Counted from the first letter of the stretch, positions 1 to 9,321 are shown. The stretch: 26,922 bases of DNA from Zestomicrobium sp964482405 (GCA_964482405.1 CAYZXH010000022.1:1-26922); one strand, 5' to 3'. Numbers and translations are program-made. Notes: a model not told the origin generated them from the letters alone.

Positions 1-15
1 CGGGGAGGAGGTCAG
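1..15 (+). mobile_element. Probable IS200/IS605-like right-end tip at window edge
   Basis: The first 15 bases, CGGGGAGGAGGTCAG, are identical to 14618-14632, the 3' part of a hairpin typical of archaeal IS200/IS605 right ends. The identity stops exactly after CAG, which is where such an end would meet its flank. The rest of the hairpin would lie before the window. If correct, an element sits inside the oppF-type gene just upstream. A chance 15-base match is unlikely, but the hairpin itself cannot be seen. Confidence 0.5.
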
Positions 16-728
16 TTGAGTTCAGAAGAAACGCTCAGATGGTTTTTCAGGATCCTCACACATCGTTAAATCCTAGAATGACTATAGCAGAAACTTTGCT
101 AGAACCGTTAAGAGAGCATAAAGTCCAGCTAAACGATTACGAAGAGTATTTAATCAAGGAAATGGAGAGTGTTGGTTTGGGCTCAGAACACTTGTATAGG
201 TATCCTCACGAGCTTTCAGGAGGTCAGAAACAGAGGGTTGCGATATTAAGAGCTATAATCTTAAGACCTAAATTAATAGTACTTGACGAGCCTACCTCAG
301 CTCTAGACGTGTCTGTTCAGGCACAAATACTCGAATTACTGAAGGATCTACAAAGAAACCATAACTTAACCTATATATTCATATCACACGATATCTCAGT
401 AGTTAAATACATGAGTAACAGAATAGCGGTGATGTACTTAGGGAAAATAGTGGAGATAGGGAACTCTCAAAAACTCTATGAAAAACCTCTCCACCCCTAC
501 TCAGTTATGTTGCTTTCATCAATTCCAATACCGGACCCGTTAGTCTCTCGAAGCCGGAAGAAGATAATACCTCAAGGCGAACCTCCATCCCCAATAAATC
601 CACCCCCTGGATGTAGGTTTCACCCTCGATGTCCTTACTCCATGGATATATGCAAAGCTAAAGAACCCCCTCTAACGGAGGTTGAGCCGGGATATTACGT
701 AGCTTGCTGGCTTTATACACACGGCTAA
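16..728 (+). CDS. Oligopeptide/dipeptide ABC transporter ATPase, 3' part
   Basis: This is the C-terminal three quarters of an OppF/DppF-type ATPase, which powers uptake of peptides or other small solutes on the inner face of the membrane. The Q-loop (QMVFQDPHTSLNPRM), signature LSGGQKQRVAILRA, Walker B LIVLDEPTSALDVS and switch His (ISHD) are all visible. The C-terminal tail has the oligopeptide-transporter extension with PGCRFHPRCPYSMDIC. Walker A and the true start are missing. The reading frame stays open to base 1, but the first 15 bases match an insertion-element end, so the gene may be split by an insertion rather than only cut by the window. The first methionine seen, at 39, lies in the Q-loop and cannot be the start. 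The family is clear; the transported substrate is not, and whether the gene works is uncertain. Confidence 0.85.
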
Positions 729-817
729 TTCTACATCAAAAATATTTTGTAAGAGTTCTGCTGTAATCAAATAACCTTATTATTGTATGCGTACATAACA
801 TTATTAGGTGATAGGTA

Positions 818-1525
818 ATGAACGTGTTGGTTACAGGCGCTTCGTCAGGTATTGGGAGGGCTTTAAGTATTGAGTTCTGTAAGGAGGGTAGTAAGGTTTT
901 GGGGATTGGGAGGAGTGTTGAGAGACTTGAGGAGATTAAGAACGCTTACAATGACTGTTTCGATTACTTAGTTCTTGACTTAAGTGATGTTAGGAGTGTG
1001 AGATCCGTTGTAGCCGAGGTTACGAGGAAGTTCGAGGTTTTAGACGTGTTAGTGAATAACGCGGGTTATGGATTATACAAGAACTTACTTGATGTAAGTA
1101 TTGATGAGATGATTAGTATGACTTTAGTGAATTTCGTCACGCCGCTAGCGTTAGTTAACGAGCTCTTACCTCTTATGAGGAGGGGGTCCACGGTGGTCAA
1201 CGTAATAACTGCGGGCGTGCACGTCTTAATGACTAAGCTACCTCTTTATGGTGCGACGAAGATAGCGTTACATTATGCTTCGGAAGCTCTACGTAGGGAG
1301 TTGAGAACTAAGGGAATACACCTACTCAGTGTTTATCCAGGCGTTGTCAGAACTAGCTTTCACTCTAGGGCTGGTTTAAGTGATGTTAGAGGAGGTATGT
1401 CTCCTGAGGAGGTAGCTAAGAAGATAATTAAATCTATTAAGTCTAGGAAGAAGCGTGTCTATATACCTGGTTATTTAGAGGTAGCGCGTGTTTTCCTAGG
1501 CCCTCATCTACCAGCTCTCTACTAA
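818..1525 (+). CDS. Short-chain dehydrogenase/reductase
   Basis: A 235-residue classical SDR, a cytosolic NAD(P)-dependent oxidoreductase. The Rossmann glycine motif TGASSGIG lies at residues 6-13, NNAG at 80-83, and the catalytic YxxxK is Tyr144/Lys148. The position 13 residues before the Tyr, normally Ser, is Thr131, so the catalytic triad is altered but may still work. The ATG follows an AGGTGAT ribosome binding site at 806-812. The length is usual for the family. The gene converges on pyrD with a 14-base gap, so the neighbour says nothing about its role. The substrate cannot be told from sequence. Confidence 0.88.
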   Translation: MNVLVTGASSGIGRALSIEFCKEGSKVLGIGRSVERLEEIKNAYNDCFDYLVLDLSDVRSVRSVVAEVTRKFEVLDVLVNNAGYGLYKNLLDVSIDEMISMTLVNFVTPLALVNELLPLMRRGSTVVNVITAGVHVLMTKLPLYGATKIALHYASEALRRELRTKGIHLLSVYPGVVRTSFHSRAGLSDVRGGMSPEEVAKKIIKSIKSRKKRVYIPGYLEVARVFLGPHLPALY

Positions 1526-1539
1526 TACTTGCTTCACGC

Positions 1540-2463
1540 TCATTGCTTATGAATGAAGCCAACAGCTTCTTCCAGTGTCGAGAAGCCCTTTCTCTCAAGC
1601 CAGTTCTCAAGCTCCTTCAGTAAGTTACTCACGTGCTCCCTAGGGCTCCTAACTGTCATCAAGGAAGTCACTAACTGGACTGCTCTAGCCCCGGCTAATA
1701 CGTACGAAGCTATGTCACCCCAGTACCTGATACCGCCGCAACCTATTATCTCCGCTTTATACTCTCTGTAAGTGTCGTGAACAGCTCTTAACCCGATGTA
1801 GAGTATTGGCGCCCCAGAATACCCCATATTACTGGATGAAAGACTGTAGGAGAGCTTCTCAGGATCTATAGAAACCACCTTGACGGAGTTTATCAAGGTC
1901 ACGGCTCTAGCCCCTCCTTCAAGAGCTTTCCCCACCATGTGGATCAAGCTGTTTCTGAAATCAATCCCTAACTTAGCTATAATAGGCAGTCTCACAGTGC
2001 TTGAGACGTCCCTCACCACCTCATACACTGCTTGCAAGTCCGGCAACGAGTTAAGACCGTAACCTGACGTGGTAGGGCAACTCAAGTTAAGCTCGACGGC
2101 GCTAGCCCCGGCTTCCTCAGCTATGGAGGAAACCTCCAGATATTCTTCGAGGGATCTACCTCCAACACTAACTATCACAGGTACGCCACAGCTTTTCGCT
2201 TCCTGAACTAACTCGTGGATATGTGTAGCTCCCGGATTAGGTAAACCCATAGAATTGATGACGGCTCCTAAATCACTCAAGTATAGAATATTCGGCGGTT
2301 TATTCATGACCCTCGGATAACGAGTGATTGTTTTAGTGACTATCGCTGCCAGACCCCAAGAGCACATTATTCTTACTTGTTGACTAGTACTACCTAAAAG
2401 ACCGCTACCGTTCATCACAGGATGACGTAAGCTTAAACCACATACCCTACTACTTAACCTCAC
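1540..2463 (-). CDS. pyrD: Dihydroorotate dehydrogenase, catalytic subunit
   Basis: A 307-residue class 1 dihydroorotate dehydrogenase, the FMN enzyme that oxidises dihydroorotate to orotate in pyrimidine synthesis. The N-terminal NGSG motif, the substrate segment INSMGLPNPG, the active-site ELNLSCPTTSG with Cys129 (Cys is typical of class 1B; class 2 has Ser), and the C-terminal FMN-phosphate region GCGGIRYWGDIASYVLAGARAVQ are all visible. The gene starts with GTG behind GAGGTGATT, and a TATA-like TTTATAAG (minus strand, 2511-2519) gives a short leader. Class 1B enzymes normally pair with the iron-sulfur flavoprotein PyrK, and no pyrK lies next to it here. The partner may be encoded elsewhere, or the electron acceptor may differ. 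Confidence 0.9.
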   Translation of the reverse strand: MRLSSRVCGLSLRHPVMNGSGLLGSTSQQVRIMCSWGLAAIVTKTITRYPRVMNKPPNILYLSDLGAVINSMGLPNPGATHIHELVQEAKSCGVPVIVSVGGRSLEEYLEVSSIAEEAGASAVELNLSCPTTSGYGLNSLPDLQAVYEVVRDVSSTVRLPIIAKLGIDFRNSLIHMVGKALEGGARAVTLINSVKVVSIDPEKLSYSLSSSNMGYSGAPILYIGLRAVHDTYREYKAEIIGCGGIRYWGDIASYVLAGARAVQLVTSLMTVRSPREHVSNLLKELENWLERKGFSTLEEAVGFIHKQ

Positions 2464-2510
2464 ATAAAATCACCTCAAACCAGCGAACGTTATAGTAAAC
2501 TCAATGAGGT

Positions 2511-2519
2511 CTTATAAAG
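2511..2519 (-). promoter_or_regulatory. Probable TATA box for pyrD
   Basis: Read on the minus strand this is CTTTATAAG, about 50 bases before the pyrD GTG. Transcription would start near 2489, leaving a leader of about 26 bases that contains the GAGGTGATT ribosome binding site. Confidence 0.4.
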
Positions 2520-2599
2520 CTTTCTACTGAAACCCCCGCGAACATCACGCTTTAAAAATAACATAATTTAAACCGTCAAACGAGAATTTCTTGAAGCAT

Positions 2600-2610
2600 T
2601 GGTTTAAGAA
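2600..2610 (+). promoter_or_regulatory. Possible TATA box for the amylopullulanase operon
   Basis: GGTTTAAGAA is centred about 28 bases before the ATG at 2633, the distance expected for a leaderless archaeal transcript. A second AT-rich candidate, TTTAAAAATA, lies at 2551-2560 and would give a leader of about 50 bases. Which one is used cannot be decided by eye. Confidence 0.35.
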
Positions 2611-2632
2611 TTACAGATAGTCACAGAGATTT

Positions 2633-5600
2633 ATGATTTATTTTCTTGAGCAGTATTCTATAATGAAGGTGTGTGCGGTGAAGGAGAAAATCTTACTAGT
2701 AGTTTTGATTGGTTTAGTTGTCGTCAGTGTTTTCTCAACCCCGTTGAGCTTGGTGAGAGCTGAGAGGAAGCCTCTTAACGTGGTCATAGTTTGGCATTAT
2801 CACCAACCATGGTATTATGGAAGCAACGACTCTTACTTCATCCTGCCTTGGGTTAGAATGCATTCGGTAGGTAATTACTATAAGATGGCTTTGATACTGA
2901 GTAAGTATCCTGAAGTTAAGGCTACTTTCACGTTCTCTGGCTCACTCCTCCACCAATTACTGAACGCAGTGAACGGTGTCATGGACCTAAGGCAAATAAT
3001 ATCTTGGAAGATAGTTAACGAGACGGCAACCACTAAAGAACTTTTCGAGATGTTGAGGATACCGGGGGGTTTCTTCGACATTAACTGGGCTAACATACTG
3101 GAGCTCTCGCCTAGATTTAAGGAATTAAGGAGTAAGGCTCAAGCAGCTTTCACAAAATACGCTGGTCTTCCGGAAGAGGAGATGATAGCTAAGGTAGTTA
3201 GTGAGTTTACTAGGCAGGACTTCATAGATCTAGCGACTCTCTTCAACTTACTCTGGATAGATCCGGAGGTAATGAGTAGTGAGTACCCTGAGTTAGCGTC
3301 TTTGAGGGTGAGAGCCTTAACTCAGACGAGCCCGTCTTTTACTGAGAGTGAGTTGGCCTTAGTTCTCAGCAAGCACGTGGAGATAATGAGTAAGATAATA
3401 CCTAAGTATAGAGAATTGCTTAATTCGGGTCAGGCAGAGCTTATTCCAGTACCTTACTCACACCCAATAGCCCCGCTTCTAGCCGACCTAGGCTGGCATG
3501 ACGATTTAAGACTGCATGTCAGGAAGTCGTTAGAGCTCTTCAACACTTACTTTGGTTACAGCCCCCTAGGTGTCTGGCCTGCGGAGCAAGCTGTTAACGA
3601 GGAAGCGCTGAGTGTGTTTAGTGAGTACGGTATTTCATGGTGTGTGACTGACAGGAACGTGTTAGAGTTAAGCGGTGTTGACGTAACGAAACCTGAGAAT
3701 TACTTGAGGCCTTGGAGAATAGATTTCAACACCACATCCTTCTACGTGTTCTTCAGAGACCCTGACTTAAGCAATAGGTTAAGCTTCACGTACTCGGGGA
3801 TGGAGACTAGTGCAGCTATCGAGGATTTAAGGAATTACATACTGAGCATAGCTTCCGAGAATACTGACGAGAGTAGCGTCGTGGTCGTGGCTTTAGACGG
3901 GGAGAACCCGTGGGAGAGTTACAGAAACTTCGGCGATGACTTCTTAAACTCTCTTTACTCCACCCTCACGGAACTACAGGAGCAAGGCTACATAGTCACC
4001 TTAACCCCCTCCGAGTACTTAAGTCTGTATAGAGAGAGGAGTCCCCGACTACCACTAACTACTCAGAAATACCTTGACTTAGCAGGGAAAGACATATCCC
4101 ACATAACGACTTACGAGTCACTACCTACTAGGGAACTTCAGGCAAGAATAGCTGAGAGTTCTTGGAGCGGCAGAGACGCTAGATTAAATACTTGGATAGG
4201 TGATAAACAAGAAAACGTTGCTTTAATGTGGTTAGTTAAAGCTAGAAACGACGTATTGTCTAGGTACGGCGTCTCAAGCCTTAATGAATTAGCTGATGTA
4301 GATCCGGTAGCTGCAGAGGCTATCTTAAGAGCTCAGGCAAGTGACTGGAATTGGTGGTATGGTGGAGAGTGGGGTCCTGTAGGCAGGTTCGACATAGTGT
4401 ATAAGTATTACTTGTCTGAAGCCTACAAGTCCTCAGGCATTCAGCCACCGCCTTACCTAAACGCTACTTTCCTCCCCGACGGCGTTCCCGCAGGATTAAT
4501 TAACGCACAATCACCACCATCCTTAAGAATCAAGCCAGTGAATTACTTAATACCTGACTCAGAACTAGACCGCGTGTTGGAAGTCATCATAGCTCATGAA
4601 GTGCTAGATAAGGTTATCATAGGAGTTGATAGTGATTATATGTATGTGAATTTCCGAATTAAATCACCTGATGATTCGCCATACTCAGTAGTTCTCTACC
4701 TGAGTAATCCTAAAAGAAGTTACTCACCGTGGGTCAGGGGCTACAACGTGTTCCCAATAAACGCCACGAGGGATTTAGGCGTAGCTATAGCTAGTGCGAT
4801 AGTTATCAAAATATCTAGAGAAGCTTTAACGGATCCTCTTAGCAGGGCGGTCATTACCTATCAAGCAAGTGGTAACGAGTCATACTATCCTTCCTACGTT
4901 GACTACTATAACATGTTAGTTAGTGATGACGATATCTACGTAACACTAGGTGTTAAGTGGGTTAGTCTAGGCCTGGAAGTCGGTGATGTAACATATTTGG
5001 CGGTAGCGCTCTACGTTAACAACTCCTTAGAAGCTTACTCAAGTAGGTTAGGGAGTGTTTACTTCATTAGGGTGCCTAGACCTCCAGTAGCTCCTGGAGC
5101 TAACTTAATAGCGGAATTCACGGATCCCGAGAAAGATGATAAAGGTGCTGGAACATACGTCTACCCATTAAACAAAGTGTTCGTGCCTGGAGTCTTCGAC
5201 CTACTTAAGTTTAACGTGCTTGACATCGGCGATAAATACCTCCTAACTTTTGAGGTGAGGGAACTAGGCGGTAATCCGTGGGGAGGGCCTAACGGCTTCA
5301 GCATGCAGTTCTTCCACATATACTTAGACACTGACAACGTCCCAGGTAGTGGCAACATAACCACCTTCGGATTATGGGTTAGCGTAGACCCGGAGTATGC
5401 TTGGGAAGTAGCGTTACTCATAGGTCCTGGATGGGCCGGGGGCAATAACGTCATATACCCTAACGGCACGAACATAGCTAACGCTATGAGCATCTACGTA
5501 GAACAACCTAACAAGATTATGGCGGAGGTACCTAAGCAATTAATACCCGTTATTAAACAGCCTAGTGAGTGGGGGTGGGTCGTAGCACTGACTTCATGGG

Positions 5601-6037
5601 ACGGTTACGGAACCAACAACATAAGGTCTTTCTCCATAGACCCAAGTGAGTGGAATTTCGGTGTAGGGGCTCAGAACGCTATAGGGGTTGCCGCAGGAGT
5701 CATACCCAGGATAGTGGACCTGCTAGCACCAACACCTGAAGCCCAGTACACCCAACTCTCCTCCTACAGCGTGGACGTGGATACGTTGGTCGGAACCCCT
5801 GCTAAAATCAAGGGAGTCAGACCGGCGATGCAAGCCCCGCAACAACCAACGACCGTGACGGAAACAATTACCAAGACAGAGATGTCAAGCACTACTTTCA
5901 CGCTAACGGAAACCGTGGCAACTCCGCAACTAATTACTGACTGGAATATGGTGATTTTAGGAGTGATTGCGACAGCAGTAATTCTAGGTGTAGTGTTCTT
6001 TGTGTTGATTAGGCTCTTCTTAAAGAAGGAGCAATAA
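2633..6037 (+). CDS. Membrane-anchored GH57 amylopullulanase
   Basis: A 1,134-residue extracellular starch-degrading enzyme. Residues about 18-43 form a signal peptide. The glycoside hydrolase 57 domain starts with HQP (57-59); the second motif is ELIPVPYSHP, the nucleophile motif GVWPAE has Glu318, and the acid/base motif ALDGENPW has Asp422. About residues 640-1080 hold a region like the C-terminal domain of glucodextranases and archaeal pullulanases (TDPEKDDKGAGTYVYP, then FHIYLDTDN). A Thr-rich stretch and a terminal membrane helix (about 1106-1128) ending in KKEQ would hold it outside the cell. ATGs at 2633 and 2663 and a GTG at 2678 are all possible starts; 2633 fits a TATA-like box. 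It heads an operon with a sugar-binding protein and two permeases, which suggests cleavage of alpha-1,4 and alpha-1,6 links and uptake of the products. The exact bond specificity is inferred. Confidence 0.88.
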   Translation: MIYFLEQYSIMKVCAVKEKILLVVLIGLVVVSVFSTPLSLVRAERKPLNVVIVWHYHQPWYYGSNDSYFILPWVRMHSVGNYYKMALILSKYPEVKATFTFSGSLLHQLLNAVNGVMDLRQIISWKIVNETATTKELFEMLRIPGGFFDINWANILELSPRFKELRSKAQAAFTKYAGLPEEEMIAKVVSEFTRQDFIDLATLFNLLWIDPEVMSSEYPELASLRVRALTQTSPSFTESELALVLSKHVEIMSKIIPKYRELLNSGQAELIPVPYSHPIAPLLADLGWHDDLRLHVRKSLELFNTYFGYSPLGVWPAEQAVNEEALSVFSEYGISWCVTDRNVLELSGVDVTKPENYLRPWRIDFNTTSFYVFFRDPDLSNRLSFTYSGMETSAAIEDLRNYILSIASENTDESSVVVVALDGENPWESYRNFGDDFLNSLYSTLTELQEQGYIVTLTPSEYLSLYRERSPRLPLTTQKYLDLAGKDISHITTYESLPTRELQARIAESSWSGRDARLNTWIGDKQENVALMWLVKARNDVLSRYGVSSLNELADVDPVAAEAILRAQASDWNWWYGGEWGPVGRFDIVYKYYLSEAYKSSGIQPPPYLNATFLPDGVPAGLINAQSPPSLRIKPVNYLIPDSELDRVLEVIIAHEVLDKVIIGVDSDYMYVNFRIKSPDDSPYSVVLYLSNPKRSYSPWVRGYNVFPINATRDLGVAIASAIVIKISREALTDPLSRAVITYQASGNESYYPSYVDYYNMLVSDDDIYVTLGVKWVSLGLEVGDVTYLAVALYVNNSLEAYSSRLGSVYFIRVPRPPVAPGANLIAEFTDPEKDDKGAGTYVYPLNKVFVPGVFDLLKFNVLDIGDKYLLTFEVRELGGNPWGGPNGFSMQFFHIYLDTDNVPGSGNITTFGLWVSVDPEYAWEVALLIGPGWAGGNNVIYPNGTNIANAMSIYVEQPNKIMAEVPKQLIPVIKQPSEWGWVVALTSWDGYGTNNIRSFSIDPSEWNFGVGAQNAIGVAAGVIPRIVDLLAPTPEAQYTQLSSYSVDVDTLVGTPAKIKGVRPAMQAPQQPTTVTETITKTEMSSTTFTLTETVATPQLITDWNMVILGVIATAVILGVVFFVLIRLFLKKEQ

Positions 6038-6088
6038 ATTCAATGATTTTTAAGCTTAAATATAGTATTTTTTCTTGAGGTGATTTGC

Positions 6089-7537
6089 TTGGGTAGTGGT
6101 ATTAATAAGACTCTCGCTATAGTTATAGGTGTCGTGATCTTAATAGCTGTTGTAGGGATTATAATCTACATGACTAGCCAACCAACAACAACCCCGACAA
6201 CCACGCCAACCACAACNNNNNNNNNNNNNNNNNNNNNNNNNNNNNNNNNNNNNNNNNNNNNNNNNNNNNNNNNNNNNNNNNNNNNNNNNNNNNNNNNNNN
6301 NNNNNNNNNNNNNNNNACAACACCTGTTGAGTATAAGTTAAAATTTGGTGATTTAGAAGTAACTGTTACTAAAGAGATCTACGAGGTGGCTCAGAAAGCT
6401 AAGAATAGGCAGATAGACGTTACGATTACTTTCTGGGTTTCTATGATGCCTTTCGAGGAAGACGTGATTAGGAATATAATCGCGAACTTTACTGCCGAGT
6501 ATCCTGGCATAAAGGTTGATTTAGTTCACAAGGATGGTATGAAAGATGCTTATCAAACTCAAGTAGATATTGGGAGAGGTCCTGACCTACTTACTTGGGC
6601 GCATGACTGGACTGGAGAGTTTGCTGACGTTCCCACGATCGTTCCCTTAGATCAGTACTTAACTAGTGATATACTGAATCAGTACGTCGACTCCGCACTC
6701 AAGGCAGCGTCTTACGATAACAAGATATGGGGATTGCCCTGGGCAGCCGAGACAGTCGCTCTAGTATGTAATAACGCGTTAGTAAGTAAGATTCCGGAAA
6801 ACTTTGAGGAATTAAAGAATATAATGCAGCAATATCATAACCCAGCTGCAGACAAGTACGGCATTTCTTACCAAGTCGATCCTTACTTCGTTTCCGCGTG
6901 GGCACACGCTTTCGGAGGTTACTACTTCGATGACGCTACTAAGAGACCTGGAGTTAACTTAACTGAGACCGTGACTGGTATAAAGTTCTTCTACGAAAAT
7001 GTTTACGTATACCTGTATCAAGGCGACTTAGGTCATGATGCTCAATTAAACTTATTCTTAACGGGTAAAACACCGTGTATAGTCACTGGTCCTTGGGATA
7101 TTAAAGCTATCAGAGATGCTGGCATAGATTTCACTGTAACGCCGCTACCTAAAATATCTGAAACAATAGTAGCGAAGCCGTATTCAGGTGTTAAGCTAAT
7201 ATGGCTTAATAAAAACTCCCAGAATAAAGAAGCTGCAGTGCTCTTCGCTCTATGGTTTACCCTGAATAATAAAGTTATACAGAAACTAGCTGAGGTAGCT
7301 GGTTTCGTTCCAGTTCTTAAAGCTGTTCTTGAGTGGGAGGGCTTATCCGAGCTTCCCGTAGTGTATGGTTACGCTAAGGCTGTGGAGGGAAGCATACCTA
7401 TGCCCTCAAGTCCTGAAATGAATTACGTGTGGGGTCCTGTCAGCGACGCATTAACAGCTATAAATCAGGGTGTACAGACCGTAGAAGAAGCACTCAATTA
7501 CGCTCAAGCACAGATACTTCAGAAGCTTTCCGGATAA
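6089..7537 (+). CDS. Sugar ABC transporter binding protein, membrane-tethered
   Basis: A maltose/maltodextrin-type family 1 solute-binding protein (MalE-like) acting outside the membrane. A short N-terminus (GSGINK) precedes one hydrophobic helix (about residues 9-28), then a TTTP-repeat linker, then the binding domain (ITFWVSMMPFEEDVIRNIIANFTAEYPGIKVDLVH). This layout resembles the pilin-like signal peptides and Ser/Thr linkers of sugar-binding proteins in Sulfolobus. Start chosen: TTG at 6089, four bases after the strong site GAGGTGAT (6077-6084); the in-frame GTG at 6080 lies inside that site. One hundred Ns interrupt the linker, so its true length is unknown and the frame across the gap is assumed. 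It is followed 14 bases later by the first permease gene. Confidence 0.85.
   Translation: MGSGINKTLAIVIGVVILIAVVGIIIYMTSQPTTTPTTTPTTXXXXXXXXXXXXXXXXXXXXXXXXXXXXXXXXXXTTPVEYKLKFGDLEVTVTKEIYEVAQKAKNRQIDVTITFWVSMMPFEEDVIRNIIANFTAEYPGIKVDLVHKDGMKDAYQTQVDIGRGPDLLTWAHDWTGEFADVPTIVPLDQYLTSDILNQYVDSALKAASYDNKIWGLPWAAETVALVCNNALVSKIPENFEELKNIMQQYHNPAADKYGISYQVDPYFVSAWAHAFGGYYFDDATKRPGVNLTETVTGIKFFYENVYVYLYQGDLGHDAQLNLFLTGKTPCIVTGPWDIKAIRDAGIDFTVTPLPKISETIVAKPYSGVKLIWLNKNSQNKEAAVLFALWFTLNNKVIQKLAEVAGFVPVLKAVLEWEGLSELPVVYGYAKAVEGSIPMPSSPEMNYVWGPVSDALTAINQGVQTVEEALNYAQAQILQKLSG
6217..6316. other. Assembly gap (100 N)
   Basis: A run of exactly 100 Ns, probably a default-size scaffold gap, falls inside the Thr/Pro repeat linker of the binding-protein gene. 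Both edges read as TTP/TTT codons. Low-complexity repeats are a likely reason for the break. Confidence 0.98.
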
Positions 7538-7551
7538 GGTGAATTACGGGT

Positions 7552-8505
7552 ATGGGGAAACCTAAAGGTAAAGAAGAACTCCTTTTTCCTGCTAAAATAG
7601 CTCTTCTCCTCGCAGTTCCGTCACTCCTCCTTTTCATATTTTTTAATATATGGCCAATAGCTTTCTCAGTATACTTAGCGTTCACTAACGCTAACAAGAT
7701 AAACATGTATAGACCGGATTACCCTGCTAGACCGCTTCAATTCGTGGGTCTCAGCAATTTCATTCAGTTATTTAATGACCCGGCTTTCTACTACTCACTA
7801 CTGAAAACTCTGCTATTTCTTGCGACTTCAGTGCCTCTCAAGATGTTAGTTGGGGTAGGTCTTGCTTTCCTCTTCTCGTCACCCCTGATCTATGGGAAGA
7901 GAATTATGAGGGGGTTGTTGCTGACGCCGTGGGCTTTGCCTGCCATACTATCCGTTATGATATGGAGAGGCGCTCTAGACCCTAGGTATGGTCCCATGAC
8001 GCAGTTCTTCTCTTTAATTGTTGGGAGGCCCTTCCAAGCGGTGGGGACGATAATGAATGAATGGGATGCCTTCCTCGCGTATAACATCATAGAGATGTGG
8101 TTGGCTTACCCCTTCGTAATGACCGTGGTCGGTGGGGCTATCTCAGGCATTCCTAAGGAGATTATCGAGGCTTCCATAGTTGATGGAGCGGATGTATTCT
8201 CGAGAACTACTAAGATAGTCTTGCCTCTAATAATGAGGACCGTGGCTTTCGTGGCAGTCCTTACGTCAGGTGCTTCCTTACAAGCGTTTCTAATACCTTT
8301 CGTTCTCAATGACGGAGGTCCTATGATAAAATTCATGGGTAAATTAATCTTCAGTAATGACTTGCTACTCCTCTACGGGTATCACAGGTTTATGAGGGAT
8401 CATGAGTGGGGTTATGCAGCGGCTTTCTACTTAATAGTTGTCCTGATCCTCTCCATATACGTGTACATATGGTTTAGGTTCGTCTTCCAGAGGGGTGGTA
8501 AGTGA
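7552..8505 (+). CDS. Sugar ABC transporter permease, MalF type
   Basis: A 317-residue inner-membrane permease with about six helices. The first helix (about 20-45) is followed by a short outside loop containing the VGLSNFIQLF segment typical of MalF/UgpA permeases. The EAA coupling loop EASIVDGADVFSRTTKIVLPLI, which docks the ATPase, lies near residues 206-227. ATG at 7552 follows AAGGTGAA a few bases after the binding-protein stop. It overlaps the next permease by four bases, which implies coupled translation. With its partner it would import the products of the upstream amylopullulanase. No matching MalK-type ATPase gene lies in this window. Confidence 0.9.
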   Translation: MGKPKGKEELLFPAKIALLLAVPSLLLFIFFNIWPIAFSVYLAFTNANKINMYRPDYPARPLQFVGLSNFIQLFNDPAFYYSLLKTLLFLATSVPLKMLVGVGLAFLFSSPLIYGKRIMRGLLLTPWALPAILSVMIWRGALDPRYGPMTQFFSLIVGRPFQAVGTIMNEWDAFLAYNIIEMWLAYPFVMTVVGGAISGIPKEIIEASIVDGADVFSRTTKIVLPLIMRTVAFVAVLTSGASLQAFLIPFVLNDGGPMIKFMGKLIFSNDLLLLYGYHRFMRDHEWGYAAAFYLIVVLILSIYVYIWFRFVFQRGGK

Positions 8506-9320
8506 GTATGGCACCACTTAAGCTCTATCTCCTCAAATTGTTTTTAACGGCATTAGCTTTCTCCATAACTGCTGCACTGCTTTACCCGGTGGTCTACATT
8601 TTCCTCACCGCATTCTCGAAATTGCCTACGCTATCACTCGATATCTCATACTTCACTATAGAGAATTTCGTGTTAGTTATTAATGACGTAGATTTCAGGA
8701 ACTCACTAATCCTAAGCACTTTAGTTTCCGGAGCCACAGTGTTTTTAGCTTTGCTGTTCATAACGCCGGCAGCATACGCTTTCTCTAGATTCAAGTTCAG
8801 AGGTAAGAGCACGGCTCTTTACTCCTACCTGATATTCAGTCAAGTTAGCGGTGGTTTCGGGATAGCATCTCTTGTGGCTCTATTCGTTTTCTTAGGTAAG
8901 CTTAACTTAGTCAATATCTATGTCTTGCCTTTCTTGTATGTCTCCGGTATGGTCCCCTTCAATACCTGGCTCCTTAAGAACTACTTTGATAACATACCTA
9001 GAGAGTTAGATGAAGCAGCATTCGTTGACGGTAGTAGTTGGTGGACGCTCATATTTAGGGTGATCCTACCGTCCTCTAAAGCACCGATACTAGTGTTAGC
9101 TATATTCGCTTTCATGGGTGCGTGGTCTGAGTTCATCTTAGCTAACCTCTTCGATTTCAGGACCTTATCGGTCTTAATGTATAAGTACGTGGGAGCATAC
9201 ACCACGTACTGGAATATGTTCGCGGCTACAGCAATCCTCTACGCGATACCGATAATAATCATGTATATGACGGCGCAGAGATTCATAGGTGAAGCCGTTA
9301 GAATGGGTGTTAAAGGTTAA
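8502..9320 (+). CDS. Sugar ABC transporter permease, MalG type
   Basis: A 272-residue partner permease with six predicted membrane helices. The EAA loop DEAAFVDGSSWWTLIFRVILPSSKAPI lies near residues 168-194, and the C-terminus ends in the short basic tail common in MalG. The gene starts by GTGA overlap with the upstream stop; an ATG two codons later (8508) is the alternative start. It is the last gene of the amylopullulanase-transporter operon. Its stop lies right beside the 3' end of the minus-strand C/D RNA. Confidence 0.9.
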   Translation: MSMAPLKLYLLKLFLTALAFSITAALLYPVVYIFLTAFSKLPTLSLDISYFTIENFVLVINDVDFRNSLILSTLVSGATVFLALLFITPAAYAFSRFKFRGKSTALYSYLIFSQVSGGFGIASLVALFVFLGKLNLVNIYVLPFLYVSGMVPFNTWLLKNYFDNIPRELDEAAFVDGSSWWTLIFRVILPSSKAPILVLAIFAFMGAWSEFILANLFDFRTLSVLMYKYVGAYTTYWNMFAATAILYAIPIIIMYMTAQRFIGEAVRMGVKG

Positions 9321-9321
9321 A

